Assembly (NCBI GenBank): GCA_950295325.1
Contig: OX485804.1
Location: forward strand, 64,636,533-64,700,532
Reading direction: 5' to 3'
Length of the DNA: 64,000 nt
From: Polytrichum commune
Taxonomy: Eukaryota; Streptophyta; Polytrichopsida; Polytrichales; Polytrichaceae
Shown: piece after piece, positions 1-11,049 of the stretch
How the letters are laid out: the number at the start of each line of letters is the position of its first letter
How positions within the stretch are numbered: position 1 is the stretch's first letter
Made by a program: the position numbers and the translations under genes
Notes under the pieces: generated by a model
What the model saw: the letters and a program-made list of their open reading frames with translations, nothing else
What the model was told of the DNA's origin: nothing
Databases searched by the model: none

Positions 1-482
1 CCGCCCATTCCGTCACGTCGCCGTTGGGTCACCTCGCCAACCCTACACATCGGCGGCACATCCCTCCACTCCGCCACCTTATGTCGCCAGATTCTCCATG
101 TCGCTCCTGGCCATTCGCAGCCGCCTGTTCATATGGATGAAGCCCTTTCGTAGACTAGCAGATTCATCCGCTGGTTCCATTAGCGGCGAACTTGTGCATT
201 GTCCACTCTCTCCAGAGTCCAAACTCCATATCTAATAGACAATGTTGTGCATGGTTGTTCTGTTGAGGCCGTCAGAGTTGGAGGCTTGGAGCCACATTGA
301 AGTCTGGGCATTTTTTAGGTAGGGTTTGTGCACAATTCTCACTGCATTCACTAATGAGGATGATGATGGGTGTGGCTATAGGGAGTGGGCGTTACAGAGC
401 TGGGAGTGGCGACATCTTATTTATGGAATCTGCAATCAACAGGTATGTGCATTGTTGTTTTGCAAAGTGGTATGTGCAATTG
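1..482. other. GC-richer 5' edge, no gene recognised
   Basis: The window opens in sequence rich in CGCC and GTCGCC motifs, clearly less AT-rich than the intergenic DNA further right. Short open frames here overlap each other and resemble no family. It lies just upstream of the hAT transposase, so it may be that element's 5' untranslated or subterminal DNA. The element's left terminal repeat is not visible and may lie outside the window. Confidence 0.4.
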
Positions 483-703
483 TTGTGTGTGCATTGGCGT
501 CGCCTTTGCCCGATCTGGTTTTCTGTGATCGCCTGTTGTGTGTGCATTGGCGTCGCCTTTGCCCGATCTAGTTTTCTGTGATCGCCTGTTGTGTGTGCAT
601 TGGCGTCGCCTTTGCCCGATCTAGTTTTCTGTGATCGCCTGTTGTGTGTGCATTGGCGTCGTCACCTTTGCCCGATCTGGTTTTGTGTGATCTCCTGGTG
701 TTC
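483..703. repeat. 53-bp tandem repeat, four copies
   Basis: Four head-to-tail copies begin at 483, 536, 589 and 642. Each contains TTGTGTGTGCATTGGCG, TTTGCCCGATCT and GTGATCGCCTG. The first three are nearly identical. The fourth has a 3-base insertion (GTCGTCACC for GTCGCC) and more substitutions near its end. Short open frames crossing the array only reflect the periodicity. It sits 120 to 340 bp upstream of the transposase start, so it may be subterminal repeats of that element, which hAT transposases often bind; this role is inferred. Confidence 0.85.
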
Positions 704-823
704 GCCTCGCCACGCCACTCCACATCGCCTAGCTACCTGGGAGTTGGTTTTGTGTGGTCGCCTGTGGATCTGCGATCCCCTGCTCCGGCAGTTGCAGTGA
801 GTGTAGGTGGCAGTTGCTCTACC

Positions 824-3800
824 ATGGCAATGGCTCATACATCTGGTTCTGGAAAACGTCCCTCCTTCAAGCAGAGGGTGTTGATGATCACCCCTGGGGG
901 AGAATTATCAACTGCCGCAATGCAAGAGGTTGTCCAGATCTCTTCAACCGCGTCTGCAACCATTTTTTCTCCCACCCCACTGCATGTACCTGCTCCATTT
1001 GAGGCTAATGCATTGGACATCAGTGGCTCCCCATTCACTGTCGATGCGCCTTCAAGTGGTGGTAGCAACAGCTTAGATGGTTCCCATGAGCAATCAGACA
1101 CCCAATTGCTACCAACCTCACATGAACCTCCAACAAAGAAGCGAAAAATTCCGAAAAGAAGGTACCTCCTAAACCCTAAACCATGGCTGTATTTTTTAGG
1201 GAGTAATGCATTGGCTGAGGGCTGAGGGCTAAGATTATTCGAAAATGTCGTCTCAATTTCCGATTTCTAAGCATGTGTCATTTCAATTTCTAACATGTCA
1301 ATTGATGTGTGATATTTTTTCTTTTGACGTGTACCCATTCTTGAGGGCCTCAGGAAGTGGCCCCTAAACCCATAATGTTTGGGGAGACACGTGCATGGCG
1401 GGTTTGGGTCGGGTATAAATTCCCCCCCCCCCCCCGGGCCCTTCCGGTATAGGCCAAGAATAAAAAATTTCACAACAAGAAAAAAATGATTAGGCCCTAC
1501 CGGTTGAGGCCACGTTTTTTTCTTGGGAAAACTTGTGAAACTTTTTATTCTTGGCCTATACCGGAAGGGCCTAAATGTGCCCTCTACCGGAAGGCCTAAA
1601 CGTGACCTCTACCGGAAGGGCCCGCTCCACCTTCTCTAGACGCGCGGGGGGGGGGGGGGGGGTTATACCCGACCCAAACCCGCCACACACGTGTCTCCCC
1701 AAACATTATGGGTTTAGGGCCACTTCCTATGGGGATTTTTTTGGCATTTTGAGGATATGTTTTTCATGATGTCTTGTTTCTCATTGGTTTAGGGTGGTTT
1801 TGGTGCAGATTTCAAGAAAATTGGGCAGCAAAATACCCATGGTCTCAACAGGACCCTGAAGGGGATGGTACATTTGACAAAGTTCGATGTATCATCTGCT
1901 CTAAAGTAAATGGCAGAGACAAAATACTGGATGCAAAAGATGACAACCTAAAAAAACACCAAGGATGGAAGAGAGCACTCAGCGACTTACCTTCTTTGAA
2001 GGTGAAGAAAGGTGAATGGTATTGGGACCAGAATTCCGTCCACAAGCGTGCTGAGAGGACATTTGCAGCACTGCCTGTTAATGATATTGGAACCCTAGTT
2101 ACAGTTGGGGCTCCTCCAAAACGCAAGGAAGTGCAAATGGCAGTCATCTTCCACTTGTTACAATTTGGAAGACCTCTGACAGAATATCCATCCATGAAGG
2201 AACTGTTACAATTCTTGGGCGTTCTTAAGGTCAGAATCCTTCATTTCTTTTCAGTTTCAGTTGCTCATGTTATTAATTTTGTTTTGAAACATCGTGTTGG
2301 TTAGTAATGGCACTTGAGTGTATGTGCAGGTTCCATTGAAGCATTGGACCGATGGGTCGGGTTGAAAAATGGCTGAGAGTTTGTTTAACGTTGTGCAAAC
2401 AAGGACAAAAGAAGTAGTAAGTACAGCCCCTTACTTCTCTATCACTTGCGATGAACTCACAACGTTGGACAACCAATTTTGGATTAGCATGCATGTTTAC
2501 ACAATTCAAGATTGGGAAAGAGTGCCAATGTTGTTGTGCTTGCAACGTGTAACTGAGGGTGGTGGTGCCGATAATATAACCAAGATGATTTTTGGTGCAC
2601 TCACTAATGAAGGTGGGTTAACTCCACATCAGATTAGAGACCGATTCATGGCATTTGGGGCAGATGGTGCATCGGTTTTGCAAGGGAAGAGAAATGGTGT
2701 CACTAACAAGCTGTAGGTTTCTCATGCGCCACACATACAAGGCATGCATTGTGTGGCACATCGAAACAACCTTGCAATGCAATGTCTATCAGATATGGAG
2801 ATGGTGGCTAGGATTGAAACCCTACTAGCTGCTTTGCACAAGTATTTTAGTAAATCCCCAAAACTTCATTTGGAGCTCTAAAAACTTGCTGAATTGCTTG
2901 AGTCTAAGGGCAGAAAAATTCTTCAAAATGTAAAAACGAGGTGGATTTCAATGTTAAGTCCATTGAAACGTGTTTTGTCGGAGTACCGCACCCTTTTGGT
3001 GAAGATGTACTCTGATTATCTTGTAAAACCAACAATCCCGGCAGCCAAGGTAAATTATGAACTCATGGCTGATATCAAGTCTTTACTGACCTTGGCTGCA
3101 GTGCTACCTCTTCTAGAGGCTGTGAAAGCCTTGGTTGTCTTTGCACAATCCCCCAGTGTATATGTGTGTGATTTCACAGGGGCATTGAGCCTTTGTATCT
3201 CAGATGTGAATGATTTGTATTGCACAAACAATGCATTCATTTCAGATGCATTTTCATGCTTAAAAAATATATGTGACCTTTCGCATGAAAGCATCCGCCT
3301 AAGGTGGCATCCAGATGTGAATGATTGTGTTGAGCACTTAGTTTTTGAGGCCCATTTGTCAACTTCAGCCGGTTCCCACCTCAATGCGACTTGCGTTGAT
3401 CATATTACACACTTGAGGAGTTTTGTGACAAGAGAATTATTTGATAGAACGATATTGGAGGTGAAGGTCGAGGTTGCAGGTATGTGTTTGTTTTTTGTTT
3501 TGTTTGTTAGTTTATATTTTTGCATCTTTTGATTATATCAAGGTTTTGCATCCATGAGCATGGATCTAATGTGTTGGTTTTTTATTGCAGATGCTGCAGC
3601 CATGATGGTGATGGAATTGGGAAGTAGGTTTCCCCCTAGTGAGGTAATGGATGCACTGTCCATTGTATATCCTCAATTTTGGCTTGAGCCAGGGCACGAG
3701 GACAAACTCACAGGGTACATGAACACTTTGAAGCAAACATATGCTCACACCAAGGATTTCTCTAGCGCTACAAATGTTTGTGATACATGTCCAGCAGTGT

Positions 3801-4324
3801 TGAGTGCTATGGCTCTTGATCGGCAGTTGCATTGGTTTGTTGTGGCTATGGCAAATAATTCTCCTCGTGCAATGAGGGCTATGGACACCCACATTCATCC
3901 CTTAACCAAACTATGGCGTGCCTTGGCACAATCTGCCCCTTTGAAGGGTATGTTTCCCGAGTTCTTTAAGCTCGCAGAAATTGCGATGATCCAGGTACGG
4001 GGTTTTATTTTGAAAATATGTTACTTCATTAAACTTTCTCATGCTTTTTGTATTCATGTTCTTGAATGCAAGTTGGCTTCTTACTGACTTTGTCTCTTTG
4101 CATCCATTTTGTAGGTTCTTGGGAGCGTAGAAGACGAAAGTACATTTTCCAATGTTTCTTTCTTGAAGAACAAACTCCGCAACCGCTTAACTGAACATTT
4201 ACCTCTTGCTACAACAATGTTTGCACAAAAACATTACACATTGACATCATTCCCGTACAAGGATGTCGTTTCAGATTGGAGAGCTTGCAAGCCGAAGCGT
4301 GGCCGATATGCACTTGGTGTTTGA
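824..4324 (+). pseudogene. hAT-superfamily transposase, five exons, three in-frame stops
   Basis: Cut-and-paste DNA transposase of the hAT superfamily, acting in the nucleus. My exon model is 824-1161, 1809-2229, 2330-3479, 3591-3994 and 4115-4324. All junctions are GT-AG, all phases join, and 841 codons result. Exon 1 is Ser/Thr-rich and ends in a basic nuclear-localisation-like stretch (TKKRKIPKR). Exon 2 opens a BED-like zinc finger (CIIC followed by His). Exon 3 has the catalytic Asp in TCDE (about residue 294) and FGADGAS (about 365), the CVAH motif (about 394) and TRW. Exon 5 has the C-terminal dimerisation block with EDESTFSN and LRNRL. Three codons are stops: TGA 2363-2365, TAG 2714-2716 and TAA 2879-2881. 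There is no frameshift. The ATG at 824 (ACCATGG) is chosen for context, since the open frame extends upstream. The copy cannot make full-length transposase unless the stops are bypassed. Terminal repeats were not found. Confidence 0.85.
1352..1728. mobile_element. Foldback MITE-like element inside hAT intron 1
   Basis: A long imperfect inverted repeat lies wholly within intron 1 of the transposase. The left arm starts AGGAAGTGGCCCCTAAACCC and continues through GGGTTTGGGTCGGGTATAA and CCTTCCGGTATAGGCC. The right arm mirrors it and ends at GGGTTTAGGGCCACTTCCT. Each arm has a homopolymer run at the matching place (14 C at 1422-1435, 17 G at 1646-1662). The right arm is longer because of about three copies of a CTCTACCGGAAGGGCC unit. 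No target-site duplication is certain, although TTGAGG occurs on both sides (1341 and 1749). Confidence 0.75.
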
Positions 4325-6999
4325 TTTGCATAGAATGAGACATTTAGGGGGTTTTTCCCACTTCTTCATAACTATTTAGAATACAAGGATCTTATATAAC
4401 TTCTACTTTTAAGAGCCTACATCTCATACGGCTTATTGGCGATGCATGCCATTGTAAATAAAGAAGTGGTTTCCTCCTAAATTTTTGTGACGTAATTTGT
4501 GGGATGTAATTTTGCATATTTACTGTTGCATTTCCTTGTTCCAATAGTGGCCTTGCAATATTTTTTATTTTTCACTTAGCTAAACTTCCAAAAGGCATCA
4601 CAACAAGTATCGCATTTGCATTTCTCTACTGTCCATTTTAGATAGCGGCAATTTCATTCTACCACACATTTCATCGCAACGTTTACAATTTCCTTACATG
4701 TTCACATAGCCGAAACTACAATGTAAACAACCATTATACTAGCCATTTCACCCCCCAATAAAAAGTGAAAAAAAATTCTCTGCTTGGGAGGCACGGTGGG
4801 TGGGGTCATTCTCTTTCGAGGCATTACCCTTTTGCCTATTAGTTTTTTTCCAAGAAAGTTGTCTTCAAGATCATCCAATATTTTACTCAGTATATCCAAC
4901 TTGCATGTACCAAAGCAAAACAAGTAGCGTTATGTTCAAACAACCACTTTATTCAATTGTGTTTACTTTTTTTGCTAGATTTTTGTATTGAGTCTCTTTG
5001 GCTACCAAACATTTAGTGTTGGAGAGGTAAGCAAAACCAACTTTCATAAATGCATACAATCGACTTAGTTTTGTTCATGCAATAGTAGGAGGATACATAG
5101 TTTGCCAAGTAAAAATTGTATTGGCAACTACGTATCCTCTTACTTCCATATATCAATGTCCTCTGTACTTCAAAACAAAATAACGTATTCCTTCATCCTC
5201 TTATCAACAAAAAAGCTCTACTACTGCATGCTCAAAGGAACTGCCTCACATATGCCCGAACAACCAACACCCAAAATATGAGGTTAGTCATGTACACCAA
5301 GTGTCTACATCAATATTCCACTTGTTATTGAGGTCACAAGTATGCATACGTAGAGTTATATTGTAAGAGAGTAAAAGGTAAGAAATTTTTTCCATGTGCC
5401 AATATTTGTATCACTATCTACAATGGGAGTAAACTCTCTACACCTTTGAAGACGCCATCATACGTGTAGTATAGACCGCAAATGTACCAAAGACTCTAGT
5501 TCAACAGTTGTCCCAATGCGTCCTTACCTTGTGTTGTGGTTTATTATATGGTTTTTTTCCCTAAGGGTTAAGGCCATTCCCTAACCCAAAAAATTATAAC
5601 TTGACCATATGTGATCCAAGGCTCATCCTTCTTAAACATGGCCTAGATGGCAAATTAGCCTTTGAGGTATCACAAGTGGTGGCCTAGCAGCTTGTCATGT
5701 GCATGTATGGGCTCTTACCTTTATCAAGTATAGAATCTACTTTAGGCTATGGGTAATTTCTCATATAGTAAATAGCCGAGGTATTTTATATTTTGGGCCT
5801 ATAAGAGCATGTTAGTATGTGCCTTCTTGGCTAGCGCACTTTTATTAATATTCAGATATCTAGTACATATGTATAAATACATGAAATAATCTAGATAGAT
5901 GGATAGAGATTTCTTGAGCAAATCTATACTTACTTTCAAGCTTAGTCACTTTTTAGTACATCCTCATTTTCAGAGGCCATTCCATTCCCCTACATATTTG
6001 TGTAGCCTTCAACACCCTTGAGGGTGGGTGGGACCATCCCTCAAGGAAAATCTTTGCCTAACCATCTCCACTCATTTGGTACTTTCCCTTGTAGGTTTAC
6101 TTCCTCAAAGTAAAAAATTATAAACTTGATCAACAAGCTAATATGGTTCTACCCTTTTACCTAAAGTTTACATTGTCAAGTTCAAAATCGTGTACAAGAC
6201 ATACTAAAAAATAAGCCTCAAAAGTCTATCTCAAATCCAAATGCTTTGTGTTCCAAATTTAAAAAAAGAATATCTAAGCCTCGTACACACATTATTTTTT
6301 AAGAAAGACAAAATACAAAACTTAAGAGTGCTGCCAAATTTGTGAAGGGTTTGCCTCACATGTGCCCATGCCCCTAACCAAATCCACAGAGAGGGTTAGT
6401 AACATACACAAGGTAAATAATAGCAAAGCCCAACTATTATCTATGTCACACAACCATGTACATCATAATCATACATTTTGTATCACCGAATACACATATT
6501 GTCATCAAGTATTCTACATGTTCTTTAGCCATTTGAACCTCGTGAAACTGGGCTTTGTGATAGGTCACACAATCCTTCCACCTTTACTTAGTTCTCACTA
6601 CTTATCCTAATCTCTGGGGTTACTTAGAGTAAACAACCGTTGTTGCTTAACCTTTGAGCGAGGGCTCTCATGGTTTCCCTTTACTAATTATAGGATTAGA
6701 TAAGTACCCTTGACCATAGATTTATAGAACTGGATCTACAATGGACATTTGTTACGTAGATTTCACCTAACCCTAAAGCAATGAATTTTGTTTGGGTTGT
6801 TTTTTTGTTACTGGGTGGATTCATGTATGCTAAAGTAAAAACCAGAGAGAGAGAGAACCCCACGCCTCTTTTCTTCATATGTACTTTACATTTGCAGTAC
6901 TTGACAATCGGCTCAAGATACTAGAACAGCAATTTACAATGCACTTGTCTAGAATGTATAAGTTCACGTTGAGATGTTTTGGTGATTGAGCTAACTTAG
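4325..6999. other. AT-rich intergenic spacer
   Basis: No gene is supported. Open frames are short, have biased composition and match no family I know. The first few hundred bases probably hold the 3' untranslated end of the hAT unit. A telomere-motif-like AACCCTAA occurs near 6769 and a short GA run at 6844-6856. Confidence 0.5.
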
Positions 7000-8330
7000 A
7001 TTCTTGAAATCATTAAGGCCAACATTCACTGCAAGTCGGAGCCGTGCCACTACTGTAGTGATTGTTCGCCTTATCCAGAGGTTTTACTCGAGGAACAGAG
7101 TGTCAAGGACTGAAGTCATGGGTCATGCTACATTCGGGGAATTATGTCACTCAAATGCTTTTCTTCGATCCTTCACATTCTCGTCAGAGTCATGCTTGTC
7201 CAATGCAGTTTGAGAAATTCACCCTCGAAGTGGAGCACGTAAGCGCACATAGACAGCACCCTGAAGCTTTGTTTCTCTTGCAATTGACAATGGACATTGG
7301 CATCCAGAATCGAGCTGCTCCTTTGGCCAGTGTTGAGAAGATTCGAAAATTCATCTGAAGGTAGATCAGTTCGCTGAAGAGCGTACAGAGCACTAGATGT
7401 GAAGCGGACTTGGTCTAAACTTGTTCCTTCTTTGGAATCTCTCATTTAGTGATCTATGATCAAATCTCGCATCAAAAGGTTTCTACCCGAGGGTATCAGA
7501 GTTCCAGCGATTTCATTCACCTCGTTCAACTATTCAAGTACGTAAGGATAGTCTGTATGCCTACGTACTAGTGCACAGCGTTGATCAGATGAGCCGGGTG
7601 CAATTGTCTAGGGTTTCAAACTTTCGGAAAGGAGGCTGTTTAAATCCGTTTCATCTCACGAGTTGCTTATGAAGATTTTCAGAGCAATGTCCTAGCACAT
7701 GTTTAATCCCACCACAACAGGCAGATTTTCAAGCAACAATGCCTACAATCAGTGCATAGGATGATGGGGCACAACCCCGGATTGGAGCACTGTTTACATT
7801 GCTTTTATAAAAATTTCGGAATCTTGGTATTCGGAGGGGTCATGATGCTGAGTAGGCTCTGGTTTTACTTGGACTTGCGGCTGCAATGAGTAATTATTTG
7901 GAGGCCCGGAGAGTAGGCTTGCAACTTGCGATAAACCCTAAACCCTTAAAACTCAAAACCTAAACCCTCACGGTGCGACGGGTATTGCTAAAGATTCTGT
8001 CTACTACGATGATCCTGTTCGGAAACATAATAAGCATGTGATCAGAGGCTAAGTTCAAATGTTCTGGAAAGAGAAGAGAAGAGATTTGCTGTTTTGTGAT
8101 TGTTTGGGTTTTGATTAAAGTAGGATATCAAAAAAAAAATCACTTTCTGCATCACGAGTGTGATAGTGGGCGTCAGAATTCTGGTGATTGTGCAGTTCAG
8201 TATTTCTTGAATGACATATACCCACACAACACCTTCCTCCAGATCAGGTATTGCAACTGACATGACCCAGAAGAAGTTCGACAATTACTCAATAGTTTGC
8301 TGTTTGAGATTATCTGGGTCCCTGTAGGGA
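7000..8330. other. Moderately GC-rich stretch with unidentified open frame and telomere-like motif
   Basis: Base composition is more balanced than in the flanks. An open frame at 7062-7358 (+, 98 codons) has mixed, protein-like composition (for example FEKFTLEVEHVSAH), but I do not recognise it, and there is no visible splice structure or homologue to support it. Near 7930 is a degenerate telomere-type tract with repeated AAACCCTAA and AACCTAAACCC motifs; as a telo-box this can be a promoter element in plants or a relic. The last 250 bases are the 3' flank of the U2-like gene. No function is assigned. Confidence 0.3.
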
Positions 8331-8522
8331 AGGTTGTGCCTGCTTAGGAAGCAGTGCAATACCAAGGCGACGCTCACGGGTCCTGACAGCAAGCTGCCAA
8401 ATGGACTCGCACCCAAGAAAAATTAGATCAATATCATGAGGCTCGATGAGCCTCGTATCAGATATTAAACTGGTAAGAACAGATACTACATTTGATCTTA
8501 GTCAAAAGGCCGGGAAAGGTAT
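8331..8522 (-). ncRNA. U2: U2 spliceosomal snRNA gene, variant or decaying copy
   Basis: U2 snRNA pairs with the intron branch point in the spliceosome. Read on the minus strand from 8522, the copy starts ATACCTTTCCCGGCC, the plant-type 5' end. It keeps the branch-site-binding GUAGUA (complement of 8484-8489) and UUUAAUAUCUGAUAC. Stem-loop IIa is a perfect 7-bp hairpin, GAGGCUC-AUC-GAGCCUC (8438-8454). An Sm-like site AATTTTTCTTGG follows (8413-8424). The length of about 192 nt fits the usual plant size of about 196 nt. Four substitutions fall in the normally invariant first 60 nt: UCCCGG for UCUCGG, UUGACUAAG for UUGGCUAAG, AAAUGUAG for AAGUGUAG and UUACCAG for UUAUCAG. The 3' half is diverged, as usual for U2. 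The 3' end is set by length only. It may be an expressed variant or a recent pseudogene. Confidence 0.85.
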
Positions 8523-8547
8523 AATTTTCCAATTTGATCCCTCCACC

Positions 8548-8593
8548 TTATATATCTCGCCATAGCTCTTCCTCCTTGCAACCCATATGGAAC
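8548..8593 (-). promoter_or_regulatory. snRNA-type TATA box and degenerate upstream sequence element
   Basis: On the minus strand TATATAAGG (8548-8556) lies about 30 bases upstream of the U2 start. GTTCCATATGG (8583-8593) lies 61-71 bases upstream. The latter matches the plant snRNA upstream sequence element RTCCCACATCG at 8 of 11 positions. The centre-to-centre spacing of about 36 bp resembles polymerase II snRNA genes rather than the shorter polymerase III spacing. Two of the three mismatches are C-to-T changes, consistent with decay of a once functional promoter. Confidence 0.5.
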
Positions 8594-10059
8594 AGTGCAT
8601 CATGTTGGTTATTCTTTCCTCCCACTCTTCTTCCTATCCTTTGTTCCAAGATTCTTGCTCTCCCTTTCCACCCATGATCATGGAGTCTTTGTCTTATCAT
8701 ACAGCCTAGGATCATGCCACCATTAACCTCATTCTCCCACCTTTGTCATCAACTTAGCTACAAAGTGTGCTCATGCCACCATCATCTTCACCCTTGTGTA
8801 ACTTACCATATCTACATGCTAATTACTTTACTTTGCACTTTGGCTCCCTACACCTGTTTAGACTTTATACCACCTCAATATGTGAACTTCAAGTCATTTA
8901 TTCTTATAAAAACTTACAAGCAAAATGGTTGTATGTTACATGAGATGATCCAACATGAGAATTGTGCTTGGAAGCTTCAAGTCAAATTAGAATTACTCAA
9001 GACATGAGATTAGGTCACCTCCTATATGGCGATTTGGGCAAACCAACCCATACACTCGATCCTTGTTGGATGCCTAAACTCATGTAAAGAGGTTCACATG
9101 CGTAATAGTCACTTACCCTATTTTGAGGAATAAGGTAGGTTACATTGATGACTAACAACTTCACCATAATTGCCACCTCATGACACTTGGTATTCAAGTA
9201 CACTTACTAATATCTTGGCATGAGCATATTCATTAGTGTTATGAGGTGCATGCCTAGGTTACACAATGGACTACAAGTACACAATGGACTACAATGTACA
9301 CAAATGACAATTGCCATTAGCATGCTCAAAAAAATCTTTCCCTTCTATACTACACAAGACTATCGTTTAACAAATCCCAATGTGCTACTCTACATGTAAT
9401 AATGTAGATTTTTTTTTCAATTAAAGAAGGTACTTATGTTGACAAATTAAATCATATTCACAATTACCGGGTGTGACACTTTGAGACCTCTAGGCATCTA
9501 GTTTAGGCCCTTCACAAATTAGTGTACATGACACTAAACACCAGAAACTGCACTGCATTTAGTCACAAATGTTTTTAGAATCAATGCAGGAAAAGAGGGT
9601 AAAATGCGGCAATAGATTCCCTAGCCTTGAGTTTATTATTACTATTACTGTTACTATTATTAATAGATGAGATATCGAGGTAACGTCAGCAACAATAGGA
9701 AGAACACCTTCGGATGTGGTTGCATTGACATAGCCCAGTAGGGACTCCATTTCTCTGCTAGGATAATGACTGACATGAGTGAAGCCCACACTAGTATTAA
9801 GGACACATGCAAGAGGACACTTTTAGGAACATATGTATAGCATGACTCAGCACACGGCTCAAGACATTTCTCCTCAACTTCACTGCAGTTCCTGTGCTAA
9901 GTTAGAACAAACTGTTCTTTTGGATAACGGCTCTGACAACTGGGCACCACCAGACAAGCTAGAAACACCTGCCAAGTGTACCAAATTGGCACTAGTACAG
10001 GAGACTTTCCGAAAGTGCGAGAGAAGCAGTGGGTGACAGTGAAGAGATTAGGGGAAAAT
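8594..10059. other. Intergenic spacer with a solo MITE-like end
   Basis: No gene is supported. At about 9030-9075 the sequence TTTGGGCAAACCAACCCAT and following bases match one end of the small Mutator-like MITE at 41687-41788, so a relic of that family is present. The open frame at 9833-10036 lies just downstream of the PUMILIO 3' flank and has no recognisable domain. A possible minus-strand AATAAA near 9631 is too distant to assign as the PUMILIO polyadenylation signal. Confidence 0.35.
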
Positions 10060-11049
10060 TCAAATGTCGAATTGAAGTGAAACTGTTACAAGTGCATGTG
10101 TTATACAGTACATACACACATACATAGAGTTACCTTAGTGCGCGGTCCGTTACCAAATACATACATCCTCTTGTCCACCGTAGCCAGTAGAAAATTGGCA
10201 ATTAATACATCCTGGCTATAGTCAGTCTTTCTCATGGGCGGAAAAGAACCTACATTGTGATATGTCCACCAACAACTAAGAAACCTAGACAGCACCTCCT
10301 TCATGGTGTACCCATGATACATGGCATCAATGTGCCCGCCGAAACAGGTAGCCCTTAGTTGTCCTTGCCCACATCCCCACCTGACCACAATACCTACAAC
10401 CATCATCAATGCGCTCATGTCCAAAATGTTCCACCCCCTAGATTCAGTTTTGGGTCTCCTCAAAATGGCGGCGCTGTCCTCTCTGTAGTTGTAGCTGGAT
10501 AGATACATTAACCACCTCTTAACAGTTCCACATACCCTATCGCAGCTTATTTCTCCAACATAACTTAATCCTGCTAGTTCTTCGAAGTTTAAAGGCCCTG
10601 TAACAGTTGCACCAGCTCCTCCAGAAGCTCTGTATGTCCAAGCTATCATGCAATGGCCCATGGACATCCAACTTGTGGGCCGGCATTGTGCAGAATCCAT
10701 CTGCTCATTGCTAAATTACCCAGAATACAGTTTGCTGCACATAACTGGTGCCCTCCAAAGGTGCTCCGTGCTCTCCTTGCCTTGTGCACCCACAAATGTT
10801 TGATTTGTACATCTTCGAAAAATTGGAATTCAGGTGTTGTATGGTCGATAACAGCACTTATTGAACTGCCTCCCCATGCACACCCAGTTTCAAAAATAGA
10901 GATAGTTTACTCCACAGATGCCTCTGCATCCTTAGACCAAAAAGAGACAGACGATGCAGGGATGATACAACTCAGTCAGGTTCCTCTCAAGCATACAAGC
11001 AGACCTTCACAACTGCGTACATCCTCTCCACCTCCTGCATGTATATGCT
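10060..11049 (-). other. PUMILIO 3' flank, probable 3' UTR
   Basis: This stretch follows the PUMILIO stop codon. It contains a 199-codon minus-strand open frame (10101-10700) with many Trp and Cys residues and no recognisable domain. A diverged copy of about 10060-10330 recurs at 63580-63880 in the same orientation. Differences between the copies in the best-aligned 50 bases are mostly non-synonymous in that frame, so it looks like untranslated sequence rather than a gene. It probably holds the long 3' UTR and polyadenylation site. Confidence 0.5.

Noticed and set aside
297-800. Overlapping open frames of 69-94 codons in the left edge
   Set aside because: They translate the 53-bp tandem repeat in several frames, giving repeated peptides without a domain.
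1267-1769. Open frames with RAGGGGG-type peptides in the first hAT intron
   Set aside because: They run through the foldback element and its poly-C and poly-G runs; opposite-strand copies mirror each other.
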